5,427 bases of DNA from contig JAAZAP010000173.1 of NCBI GenBank assembly GCA_012514255.1, positions 1-5,427 on the forward strand. The letters run 5' to 3'. Made by a program: the position numbers and the translations under genes. The DNA is from Bacteroidales bacterium. GTDB taxonomy: Bacteria; Bacteroidota; Bacteroidia; Bacteroidales; VadinHA17. The notes beneath the pieces were generated by a model. The model had not been told where the DNA came from. It ran no database searches and saw only the letters and a list, made by a program, of their open reading frames with translations. Positions 1 through 5,427 of this stretch are shown piece after piece; within the stretch, counting starts at the first letter, position 1; the number at the start of each line of letters is the position of its first letter.

Positions 1-2110
1 CATCAGCAATAGAGCTGACTCCGCTGCCCGGTTGCTCCATGTACTTGCTTGCATAGCTGGTAAGTGAGCGCCAGCCGTAGTTATTGGTGGGCAGTGTTCC
101 GTTTACCCCGTATGATGCCCTCAGTCTCAGGCTGCTTATCACAGGAACATTGTCCATGAAGCTCTCCTGATCTATTCTCCATGATCCGGCAACGGACCAG
201 AAATTACCCCAGCGTGATTCCGGGCCAAGTTTTGATGAACCGTCGCGACGGAACGAGGCAGAAGCGTAGTATTTATTGTTATAATTATACTCTGCTCGTG
301 AAAGCATCGAAGCCATTGCATTGCCCCAGTAATAAGCATTGGCATCAAGCTTTCCTGCTGTAGCCACCGTATGCAGTGCACTGGATGGCAGATTGGTTCC
401 CGAAGCCCTTTGATAATCGGTTTGGTTCTTTGCAACCTCCCAGCCAACAAGGGCGCTCACATTGTGAACTCCACCGAAGGTCTTGTTATAGTTAAGTGTA
501 GTTGAAGAGAGCAGCTCATTGATCTTGGTACTGTTCTCGGTTACCGAACCGTCCACACTGGAGCCGCTGAAATGCAACGCGCTGTAATATAGGTGGTCAA
601 AGGTCTGGGTATTGTCAAACGAGAAGATAGACCTTAGATTCAGCTCCGGAAGTATCTTTATGGTAATTGTCTCCGTTGCAAAAATCCTCTGGGTCTTCGA
701 CCAGTTTTCCCACTCATTGTTATAGTACACTGGATTGTAGGCGTAGCTGCCATATCTTGACGTCCACGGATCACCAGTCAGATAGTCTGTGGGCCAGTAA
801 AGACCCCAGAGCAGGTTGCGGCTCTGCAGGAAGTAGTTGTTGCCCAGGGCGCGGGTATCATTGAACCCCTCCTTACTGCTGTTGGAGACGTTGATATTCG
901 TGTTCAGTTCTATATATTTTCCTATCTTCTGACCGAAGTTCATTCTTCCAGTTATACGGTCAAATTCATTGATGACGCTCCGGCCCAGGTCATTGGTGTA
1001 CGAGAAAGAGGTATAGTAATTTGAGTTTTCAGTCCCGCCACTTACAGATATGTCATATGCCTGGTAGACAGCTGTGCGGAAGAGTTCACTCTGCCAGTCG
1101 AAATACTGTCCGGCCCTCTCTCCTCCTATTGTCAGAGAGTTGACTGTATGGTCAGGGGCGGAGAAGGTATAACCATGCTTGTTAAACCTCTTGTTCAGCT
1201 GCGCCAGGGCACCGTCACTGGCCTCTTCGTCAGTCTCTCCCTCATAAAGTTTGCCGGCATTCCAGAAGTTTTCATAGTAAAGTTCAACCTGCTGTTCCGT
1301 GCTTGCAACCTCGTAGTTGTCAGTAGCAAACGACGGGGTAAAACCCACTGATGCTTTGAAGTTTATGACAGGCTTACCCTGTTTCCCCTGCTTGGTGGTA
1401 ATAACTATCACACCGTTTGCTGCCCTTGAACCGTAAAGAGCAGAGGCGGCTGCATCCTTCAGGACAGTGATCGACTCTATGTCGTTCGGGTTGATGGTGT
1501 TCATTACGTTGCTCGTGGTATAGTTACCCATCTGAGATACGTTCCCTGATATTACCGGCACACCGTCTACAACGTAAAGTGGCTCGTTTGAGGCGTTCAT
1601 TGAACCAATACCACGCACCCGGATCGAGGAGGTGGAGCCCGCCTGACCGGAGAGAGTTGTGATCTGCAGACCCGCTATCTTGCCACCCATAGCACTCTCA
1701 AAAGAGAGAGTCGGCACATCCCTGATGGCATCCGCCTTAACCACACTGGCAGCGCCGGTGAAGGTCCCCTTGGTAGAGGTACCGTAGGCAACAACAATCA
1801 CTTCGTCAAGAGCAAGAGCATCGGTCACCATCTCAACATTTATGACCGTTCTGCCCGAAACAGGTATCTCCTGCGTTTTGTATCCGACATAGCTGAACAC
1901 AAGAACAGCGTCGGTAGGGACATTGCTGAGACTGTATCTGCCGTCAGCATCAGTGTTGGTTCCCACTCCTCTCGATCCCTTGACCAGCACAACTGCATAA
2001 GGGATTGGAGAACCATCTTCAGAGGCGGTTACCGTACCGGTAACACGCGTCTGTGCCATGCCGGCATTGACAAACAATACCGACAGGAAAATGAAGATAA
2101 GTTTTTTCAT
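1..2110 (-). CDS. SusC/RagA family TonB-linked outer membrane transporter, N-terminal 703 residues (3' end outside window)
   Basis: Outer-membrane, TonB-dependent importer of glycan oligomers (or other bulky nutrients), expected to work with a SusD-like lipoprotein. The frame is open without a stop from the ATG at 2110 to the left edge. Residues 1-19 form a signal peptide (MKKLIFIFLS..., cleavage likely after GMA, before Gln20). Residues about 21-95 resemble the carboxypeptidase-regulatory-like domain (GTVTASEDGSPIPYAVV, NTDADGRYSLSNVP, VFSYVGYKTQ). The TonB-box-like segment DEVIVVAYGT is at 102-111, followed by the plug at about 113-240 with the SusC signatures SIRVRGIGSMNASNEPLYVV and VLKDAAASALYGSRAANG. 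The aromatic-rich remainder is the beginning of the beta-barrel. Family members are usually about 1000 residues, so roughly 300 are missing on the left. The start is well fixed: an in-frame TAA lies 12 bases upstream and the signal peptide begins at this ATG. There is no clear Shine-Dalgarno sequence, as is usual in Bacteroidota. The family assignment is very secure. The substrate is unknown; the nearby lyase makes pectin an inference only. Confidence 0.95.
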   Translation of the reverse strand, partial: MKKLIFIFLSVLFVNAGMAQTRVTGTVTASEDGSPIPYAVVLVKGSRGVGTNTDADGRYSLSNVPTDAVLVFSYVGYKTQEIPVSGRTVINVEMVTDALALDEVIVVAYGTSTKGTFTGAASVVKADAIRDVPTLSFESAMGGKIAGLQITTLSGQAGSTSSIRVRGIGSMNASNEPLYVVDGVPVISGNVSQMGNYTTSNVMNTINPNDIESITVLKDAAASALYGSRAANGVIVITTKQGKQGKPVINFKASVGFTPSFATDNYEVASTEQQVELYYENFWNAGKLYEGETDEEASDGALAQLNKRFNKHGYTFSAPDHTVNSLTIGGERAGQYFDWQSELFRTAVYQAYDISVSGGTENSNYYTSFSYTNDLGRSVINEFDRITGRMNFGQKIGKYIELNTNINVSNSSKEGFNDTRALGNNYFLQSRNLLWGLYWPTDYLTGDPWTSRYGSYAYNPVYYNNEWENWSKTQRIFATETITIKILPELNLRSIFSFDNTQTFDHLYYSALHFSGSSVDGSVTENSTKINELLSSTTLNYNKTFGGVHNVSALVGWEVAKNQTDYQRASGTNLPSSALHTVATAGKLDANAYYWGNAMASMLSRAEYNYNNKYYASASFRRDGSSKLGPESRWGNFWSVAGSWRIDQESFMDNVPVISSLRLRASYGVNGTLPTNNYGWRSLTSYASKYMEQPGSGVSSIAD

Positions 2111-2377
2111 GGAAAAAGAGCGTTAGTTAGTGTAGGATTACCATCACAAGTTACAACGAAAAATTAATTCCATAAAAAAAATTTGTATTACATCATACTG
2201 TTTTAAAGCACCCCTGGCCGGGACAGTGAGAAATAGTCCTAAAGCCTCATTATATGGGGATGCGGGAATTGCCGAAGGTATAGGATGATTTTTTCTGGCC
2301 CGTTGAAAATCCGCCAAAATATGTCATACATAATTTCTCCCGGGTTAATATTTCTTCTTGCAGAGGGTAAAAATGAA

Positions 2378-2429
2378 TTGTTTTGAATAGATTTACTGTC
2401 ATTATAATTAATTGATTTATTCAAAACAA
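2378..2429. repeat. Perfect 12-bp inverted repeat bracketing the deacylase promoter region
   Basis: The left arm TTGTTTTGAATA (2378-2389) and right arm TATTCAAAACAA (2418-2429) are exact reverse complements separated by 28 bases. The arm centres are 40 bp apart, close to four helical turns. The right arm ends eight bases before the deacylase ATG at 2438. A TTTG box falls inside the left arm and TATAAT (2403-2408) sits between the arms, so the repeat could be a paired operator. If the transcript starts upstream of the left arm, it could instead form a hairpin in the leader that ends near the start codon. The repeat itself is seen directly; its role is inferred. Confidence 0.7.
2382..2414 (+). 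promoter_or_regulatory. Candidate promoter for the deacylase gene
   Basis: TTTG at 2382-2385 could be the -33 box used by the Bacteroidota housekeeping sigma factor. It is followed 17 bases later by TATAAT (2403-2408), and TAATTG at 2409-2414 partly matches the TAnnTTTG -7 consensus. No version is a full match, so the exact -7 box is uncertain. Transcription would start around 2415-2422, leaving a leader of about 15-25 bases. The boxes lie inside and between the arms of the inverted repeat at 2378-2429, so a protein bound there would be expected to affect initiation. Confidence 0.35.
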
Positions 2430-2437
2430 ACCCTGTT

Positions 2438-4096
2438 ATGAAACTTTTTAAATCTCTACTTCTGCTGATGTTAATTTTTCTCGGTTGCTCAGGAACGGAA
2501 AGGTATGATGTCCTTATCAGGTACGGCAACATAATTGACGGCTCCGGTACTGCAGCCTTTATTGGTGATATTGGTATTACATCTGACACCATTGCCGCCA
2601 TCGGTGACCTCAGAAATGCAAGGGGCACGACAGAGATAGATGCATCGGGTATGGTTGTTGCGCCGGGTTTTATCAACATGCTTAGCTGGGCTGTGGAATC
2701 TCTGATAGAGGACGGGAGATCACTCGGGGATATCTGCCAGGGTGTGACCCTGGAGGTGCTTGGCGAGGGTGATTCATGGGGCCCCTGGAGTGAGAGCATG
2801 AAGAAGGATATGAAGGCATCGCAGGGCGACATAAGGTATGATATAGAATGGACGACACTGGGTGAATACCTGGAGTTTCTTGAGAAGAAGGGAGTGTCAC
2901 CCAATATAGCTTCGTTTGTAGGTACCGCAACCCTGAGGATTCATGTGGTGGGGTATGATGACAGGCCTCCTACGGCTGCCGAGATGGACTCGATGAAGCT
3001 GCTGGTGAAGCAGGCAATGGAGGAGGGGGCCATCGGCATCAGCTCAGCCCTGGAGTACATACCCGCCAGCTTTGCCTCCACGGAGGAGCTGATTGAGTTA
3101 TGCCGGGTGGCTGCAGAATATGACGGAATGTATATATCCCATATACGGAACGAGGATGAAACATTCCTTGAGGCAATAGACGACTTCCTTCAGATATCTG
3201 CCTCCACGGGCATCAGGTCTGAAATATATCACCTGAAACAGGTAGGCCGCACCAACTGGCACAAGCTTGACGGGGCAATTGCCAAAATAGACTCGGCTCG
3301 TGCAGCAGGACTACAGATCACTGCTGACATGTACAACTATCCCGCCAGCTCCACGGGGCTCGGGATACTGATGCCTGAGTGGGTTCAGGAGGGCGGCTTT
3401 GAGAAATGGGTCGCACGGTTGAAGGACCCCGTGGTCAGGAAGGTTGTAGGGCCGGAGATCATAAAGACCATCATGAGAAAGCAGGGTACCCCGGAAAAGG
3501 TACTTGTAATAGGTTTCCATACTGACTCATTGAAGTATCTCCAGGGAAAGACTCTTGCTGAAATTGCCGCCATGAGGGGCACTTCACCAGAAGAGGCCGT
3601 AATGGACCTGGTGATTGATGATAACAGCAATGTTTCTGCCGTCTTCTTCTCAATGTCAGAAGACAACCTGCGGAAGCAGATAGCCCAGCCCTGGATGATG
3701 TTCGGATCCGATGGCAAGTCGATGGCCCCGGAAGGCGTTTTTCTGAAGTCGGCCACCCACCCGCGTGCCTATGGCAACTTTGCGAGACTGATTGGGAAGT
3801 ATGTTCGTGATGAGCAGGTCATCACCCTGGAGGAGGCCGTCCGCAGGCTTACCTCCCTTCCCGCCGCCACCATGATGATTGACCGGCGCGGGGCGCTGAA
3901 GGAGGGTTACTATGCTGATGTGGTTGTATTTGACCCGGCGAAGATACAGGACCACTCAACCTTTGAGGATCCGCATCAGCTCTCAACGGGCATGTCGCAT
4001 GTTTTTGTGAACGGCATTCAGGTGCTTCGTGACGGCGAACATACCGGCGCCACCCCAGGGCGGGTGGTTCGGGGACCGGGTTACATGGTGAACTAG
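2438..4096 (+). CDS. D-aminoacylase / N-acyl-D-amino-acid deacylase family amidohydrolase, exported lipoprotein
   Basis: A 552-residue amidohydrolase-superfamily protein that probably hydrolyses an N-acyl (amide) bond. Residues 1-16 are a lipoprotein signal ending in IFLG before Cys17, so it should be lipid-anchored on the periplasmic side; only one acidic residue closely follows Cys17, so surface display is not indicated. The N-terminal beta-sandwich strand (YDVLIRYGNIIDGSG, 23-37) leads into VVAPGFIN (73-80). Family motifs then follow: GTATLRIHVVG (162-172), QAMEEGAIGISSALEYIPAS (192-211), SHIRNED (234-240), IYHLKQVGR (263-271), MFGSDGKSMAP (421-431) and the C-terminal EGYYADVVVFDP (489-500) with GATPGRVVRGPG (537-548). 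Ligand-type residues His235, His265 and Asp425 are kept. The classical HxH after PGFID is replaced by Leu82-Ser-Trp84, and the GNCG cysteine position by GEGD (109-112). I recall similar LSW-type homologues in databases under the same family name, so this may be a subfamily and not a broken enzyme. The start is chosen because it gives the full lipoprotein signal. No Shine-Dalgarno is evident. The substrate is unproven. Confidence 0.9.
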   Translation: MKLFKSLLLLMLIFLGCSGTERYDVLIRYGNIIDGSGTAAFIGDIGITSDTIAAIGDLRNARGTTEIDASGMVVAPGFINMLSWAVESLIEDGRSLGDICQGVTLEVLGEGDSWGPWSESMKKDMKASQGDIRYDIEWTTLGEYLEFLEKKGVSPNIASFVGTATLRIHVVGYDDRPPTAAEMDSMKLLVKQAMEEGAIGISSALEYIPASFASTEELIELCRVAAEYDGMYISHIRNEDETFLEAIDDFLQISASTGIRSEIYHLKQVGRTNWHKLDGAIAKIDSARAAGLQITADMYNYPASSTGLGILMPEWVQEGGFEKWVARLKDPVVRKVVGPEIIKTIMRKQGTPEKVLVIGFHTDSLKYLQGKTLAEIAAMRGTSPEEAVMDLVIDDNSNVSAVFFSMSEDNLRKQIAQPWMMFGSDGKSMAPEGVFLKSATHPRAYGNFARLIGKYVRDEQVITLEEAVRRLTSLPAATMMIDRRGALKEGYYADVVVFDPAKIQDHSTFEDPHQLSTGMSHVFVNGIQVLRDGEHTGATPGRVVRGPGYMVN

Positions 4097-4147
4097 TCTG
4101 CCTTTATCCTTAGCTGATCAAAGACCAACGGAACTGATATTTACAGC

Positions 4148-4186
4148 AAAAAAAAACCGGCATGAGCAGGTGAGCGCCGAGCCGGT
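4148..4186 (-). terminator. Rho-independent terminator of the GlsB-like gene
   Basis: Read on the minus strand, the stem ACCGGC (4186-4181) pairs exactly with GCCGGT (4161-4156) across a 19-base loop. It is followed directly by a run of nine T (complement of the A-run 4148-4156, whose last base is also in the stem). It begins 27 bases past the stop codon of the GlsB-like gene, the expected place. On the plus strand the hairpin is followed by CTGAATAC, without a T-run, so it should not terminate the convergent deacylase transcript efficiently. Confidence 0.8.
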
Positions 4187-4213
4187 CTGAATACAATTAA
4201 AGGGTAATGATCT

Positions 4214-4462
4214 TTACTTTTTCTTTACGATCAGGTTAATAAGGAAAAGAATAACAATGGCTCCTATGGCACCGGTAAGGATGGCGCCAATCCAGCCACC
4301 ACCAAGGGTAACTCCGAGCTTGCCAAGAATCCAGTAACCAAGCGGAGCACCAATGATACCAACAATGATGTTCCCCAGCAGACCCAGGCCGCTGCCTTTG
4401 TAGATCACGCTTCCGAGCCATCCGGCAGCTGCTCCGATGAGAAGACTGACAATGATTTCCAT
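4214..4462 (-). CDS. GlsB/YeaQ/YmgE family small membrane protein (transglycosylase-associated family)
   Basis: An 82-residue inner-membrane protein made almost entirely of three hydrophobic, glycine-rich segments (about 2-20, 26-48 and 54-78) ending in KKK. Family hallmarks are visible: GAAAGWLGS at 10-18, GLLGNIIVGIIGAPLG at 27-42 and GAIGAI at 64-69. The length equals that of E. coli YeaQ. Members are widespread and are often linked to stress responses; the older 'transglycosylase-associated' label is not backed by a known catalytic activity, and no catalytic residues are seen here. It appears to be a single-gene unit: a Bacteroidota-type promoter candidate lies at 4491-4519 and a strong terminator at 4148-4186. 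A weak AGGA lies a few bases before the ATG. It shares a strand with the lyase and susC but probably has no functional link to them. The family call is secure; the cellular role is not. Confidence 0.93.
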   Translation of the reverse strand: MEIIVSLLIGAAAGWLGSVIYKGSGLGLLGNIIVGIIGAPLGYWILGKLGVTLGGGWIGAILTGAIGAIVILFLINLIVKKK

Positions 4463-4490
4463 AATCCTGTTTTTTTAGATTAGTACTTAA

Positions 4491-4519
4491 GAAACATATG
4501 TAAAACAAAACATCACAAA
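4491..4519 (-). promoter_or_regulatory. Candidate Bacteroidota-type promoter of the GlsB-like gene
   Basis: Read on the minus strand, TTTG (complement of CAAA at 4516-4519) is followed after 17 bases by TATGTTTC (complement of 4491-4498). That matches seven of eight positions of the TAnnTTTG -7 consensus, and the spacing is within the usual range. The predicted start, about 4484, would leave a leader of roughly 20 bases before the ATG at 4462. This fits independent transcription of the gene. Confidence 0.45.
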
Positions 4520-4585
4520 AGCAGTTCAAATCCCTTTTTCAGGACCTCTAATTTAGCATTAATAATTTATCCGGAGCCGAAAAAG

Positions 4586-4771
4586 CTAAAAATAAAATGA
4601 GATTTCCGACGGAGAATCCTCATTGGTGAACACCCGGGTACCCGCAACCGGGTTTTCAATCACCATTTACTGCTCATCAAACAGACCCGAAGGTCTGAAG
4701 CCAGGCAGGGTCTGGGCAAGGGCAGCAGCTGTGATGGAAGAGAAGACAGCAGCTATAATTAAGCCTTTCAT
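4586..4771 (-). pseudogene. Remnant of a secreted-protein gene, interrupted by an in-frame TAA, coupled to the lyase gene
   Basis: The minus-strand ATG at 4771-4769 overlaps the TGA of the lyase gene (ATGA), a typical arrangement for translational coupling. It encodes 34 residues: a good signal peptide (MKGLIIAAVFSSITAAALA, then Gln20) and a mature part TLPGFRPSGLFDEQ, ended by TAA at 4669-4667. In the same frame, directly after the TAA, an ATG opens 26 more codons (MVIENPVAGTRVFTNEDSPS...) ending at TAG (4588-4586). A CAG-TAA-ATG context suggests that TAA was once a CAA glutamine codon. I recall, without being able to check, secreted Bacteroidota proteins of pectin loci with an N-terminal segment like FDEQQMVIENSP. 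Most of such a protein would then be missing here, so this would be a 5' remnant with a nonsense mutation and a 3' deletion. Alternatively it is a real 34-residue secreted peptide, or the reading is coincidental. The coordinates cover both segments. Confidence 0.55.
4681..4696 (-). other. UUCG-tetraloop hairpin downstream of the lyase stop codon
   Basis: On the minus strand CAGACC-TTCG-GGTCTG forms a perfect six-pair stem closed by C(UUCG)G, the unusually stable tetraloop. It starts 71 bases past the lyase stop, inside the interrupted ORF (codons for FRPSGL). Only three T follow, so it is a weak terminator candidate at best; protection of the 3' end of the lyase mRNA is another possibility. 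Because the bases also encode a plausible peptide, the hairpin may be incidental. Confidence 0.35.
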
Positions 4772-5427
4772 AGTTTGCAGAGACCGTTGATGTACTCCTC
4801 AAGCATCGTATAACCGGAAGGGGCAATGATGTTCCTGTCACCAGGATCAGCGGGATCAAGTCCTTTTTTTATCTCCCACGTGTCAGTCATCCCGTCACCG
4901 TCACTGTCAGCAGGGACATTATACGTGAGCAACAGTGGCCATGCACCCACGCTGTTTTGTGAATCGATTATTCCGGTACCTGCACCGTATGAGTCGCCAT
5001 AGGCGCATTGTCCGCTTCGCGTCTCGCTTATAATCCTGCTGTCATGACCGTCACGGTGCGGCAGGGTGGCTCCGGCATCCCTTAGTACATGGCGGTATGC
5101 CTTCCTCGCGGTGGTTGTTCTCACGGGTGCAACCGGGAATGGTTCTTCTGCCCTTATGGCCTGATGCCATGCATAATCGCCCTGTACTCCTCCCTGCCAG
5201 TTGTCACGTGATATCTTCCTGCTGCCCTCAACGCGGTTTCCGCTGATATGCCATCTGCCAAGTGTGTCCCAGGGTTCCACAATACGGCAGATAACGTCCC
5301 TTTTAGTTGCAGGTCCGGGCTTGTAATAGTTGTTGACCATGTTCTGCTGACCCATCTCTCCTCCGTACGAGCTGTTGAACCCCCAGTTGAAAATGACATT
5401 GTTCCGGAAATCCACTATCTCGGTCTC
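4768..5427 (-). CDS. Secreted pectate-lyase-like protein (PL1-type), C-terminal 219 residues (5' end outside window)
   Basis: C-terminal part of an enzyme expected to cleave pectate-type polygalacturonan by beta-elimination, outside the cell or in the periplasm. The frame continues to the right edge (visible residues E-T-E-I-V-D-F-R). Visible motifs match Bacteroidota PL1-like lyases: the helix ladder NNVIFNWGFNSSYGGE (9-24), QNMVNNYYKPGPAT (28-41), WHISGNRVEGS (59-69), DNWQGGVQGD (75-84), AYRHVLRDAGATLPHRD (110-126), GTGIIDSQNSVGAWP (150-164), and a calcium-binding-style tail DSDGDGMTDTWE (174-185) with GYTMLEEYINGL (205-216). The catalytic region and signal peptide lie outside the window, so activity cannot be judged. 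A GTG at 5415 is an internal valine, not a start, because the similarity and open frame run on upstream. The C-terminus looks complete. Its TGA overlaps the ATG of the interrupted ORF at 4771. No strong terminator follows, only a UUCG hairpin at 4681-4696. The fold and family are likely; exact substrate specificity is open. Confidence 0.85.
   Translation of the reverse strand, partial: ETEIVDFRNNVIFNWGFNSSYGGEMGQQNMVNNYYKPGPATKRDVICRIVEPWDTLGRWHISGNRVEGSRKISRDNWQGGVQGDYAWHQAIRAEEPFPVAPVRTTTARKAYRHVLRDAGATLPHRDGHDSRIISETRSGQCAYGDSYGAGTGIIDSQNSVGAWPLLLTYNVPADSDGDGMTDTWEIKKGLDPADPGDRNIIAPSGYTMLEEYINGLCKL

Larger units (their letters stand above)
2111..2437. other. Divergent intergenic region between susC-like gene and deacylase
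   Basis: These 327 bases separate two divergently transcribed genes and must hold both promoters. The half next to the deacylase contains a perfect inverted repeat and promoter-like boxes, listed separately. On the susC side I find no complete Bacteroidota promoter. The minus-strand TAATTTTT at 2159-2166 matches seven of eight positions of TAnnTTTG, but no TTTG lies 17-23 bases upstream of it. An A-run (2174-2181) lies just beyond. I see no RNA gene, no recognised riboswitch and no convincing coding sequence here. A 21-codon plus-strand ORF at 2321-2386 is not supported by anything else. Confidence 0.6.

Noticed and set aside
172..450. Open frames on both strands within the susC-like gene (also 667-864 and 1148-1351).
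   Set aside because: The transporter frame is uninterrupted and its family motifs are clear throughout; the others are out-of-frame or antisense by-products.
2321..2386. A 21-codon plus-strand ORF starting ATG TCA TAC in the divergent intergenic region.
   Set aside because: Too short to support, no recognisable signal or ribosome site, and it ends inside the left arm of the inverted repeat.
2735..2737. Cys100 of the deacylase as the missing zinc cysteine.
   Set aside because: It lies directly before the QGVT motif, ten or more residues ahead of where the GNCG cysteine falls in the alignment, so it is not the equivalent residue.
2239..2904. A 221-codon minus-strand open frame overlapping the start of the deacylase gene.
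   Set aside because: It lies opposite well-conserved deacylase coding sequence and across the intergenic region, its product has no recognisable motif, and it would run through the divergent promoter region.
4148..4186. The same hairpin as a terminator for the deacylase on the plus strand.
   Set aside because: On that strand the A-run precedes the stem and no T-run follows, so it fits termination only in the minus direction.
4236..4529. A 97-codon minus-strand frame overlapping the GlsB-like gene.
   Set aside because: The 82-residue frame is an exact family match in length and composition; this one is rich in Cys, Trp and His, as expected of an out-of-frame reading.
4632..4653. Overlapping palindromes (ACCCGGGT, CGGGTACCCG) and a possible ACCCGG/CCGGGT stem.
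   Set aside because: No T-run follows on the minus strand (GTTCACC), the arms are short, and the bases fall in the remnant ORF; they look like chance GC-rich repeats.

Overview
The window looks like Bacteroidota DNA. It carries a SusC/RagA-type TonB-dependent transporter, a secreted PL1-type polysaccharide lyase, Shine-Dalgarno-poor A/T-rich leaders, and a promoter candidate of the Bacteroidota form (TTTG plus a TAnnTTTG-like -7 box). No rRNA, tRNA, CRISPR array, transposase or attachment site was seen. The genus cannot be read from this sequence.

Layout: (1) positions 1-2110, minus strand: the N-terminal 703 residues of a SusC-like outer-membrane transporter. The gene runs off the left edge, where a SusD partner would be expected next. 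(2) 2111-2437: a 327-bp divergent intergenic region. Next to the rightward gene it holds a perfect 12-bp inverted repeat bracketing a plausible promoter core. (3) 2438-4096, plus strand: a lipoprotein of the D-aminoacylase / N-acyl-D-amino-acid deacylase amidohydrolase family, in which the HxH and Cys metal-ligand positions of the classical enzyme are replaced. (4) 4148-4519, minus strand: a self-contained unit of promoter, small GlsB/YeaQ/YmgE-type membrane protein and rho-independent terminator. (5) 4586-4771, minus strand: a short secreted ORF interrupted by TAA and then TAG, read here as a decayed gene remnant. Its ATG overlaps the stop codon of the next gene. (6) 4768-5427, minus strand: the C-terminal 219 residues of a pectate-lyase-like PL1 enzyme, running off the right edge.

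Taken together this is the edge of a glycan-utilisation neighbourhood. The lyase would cut a pectin-like polymer outside the cell or in the periplasm, and the SusC transporter would import oligomers. The two need not share an operon, because the GlsB unit with its terminator and an opposite-strand gene lie between them. The exported deacylase is divergent from susC. Whether its substrate is linked to the glycan, to peptidoglycan or to N-acyl-D-amino acids cannot be told from sequence. I did not find a clearly new system. The points most worth checking are the altered amidohydrolase metal site, the inverted-repeat promoter, and the interrupted ORF behind the lyase.
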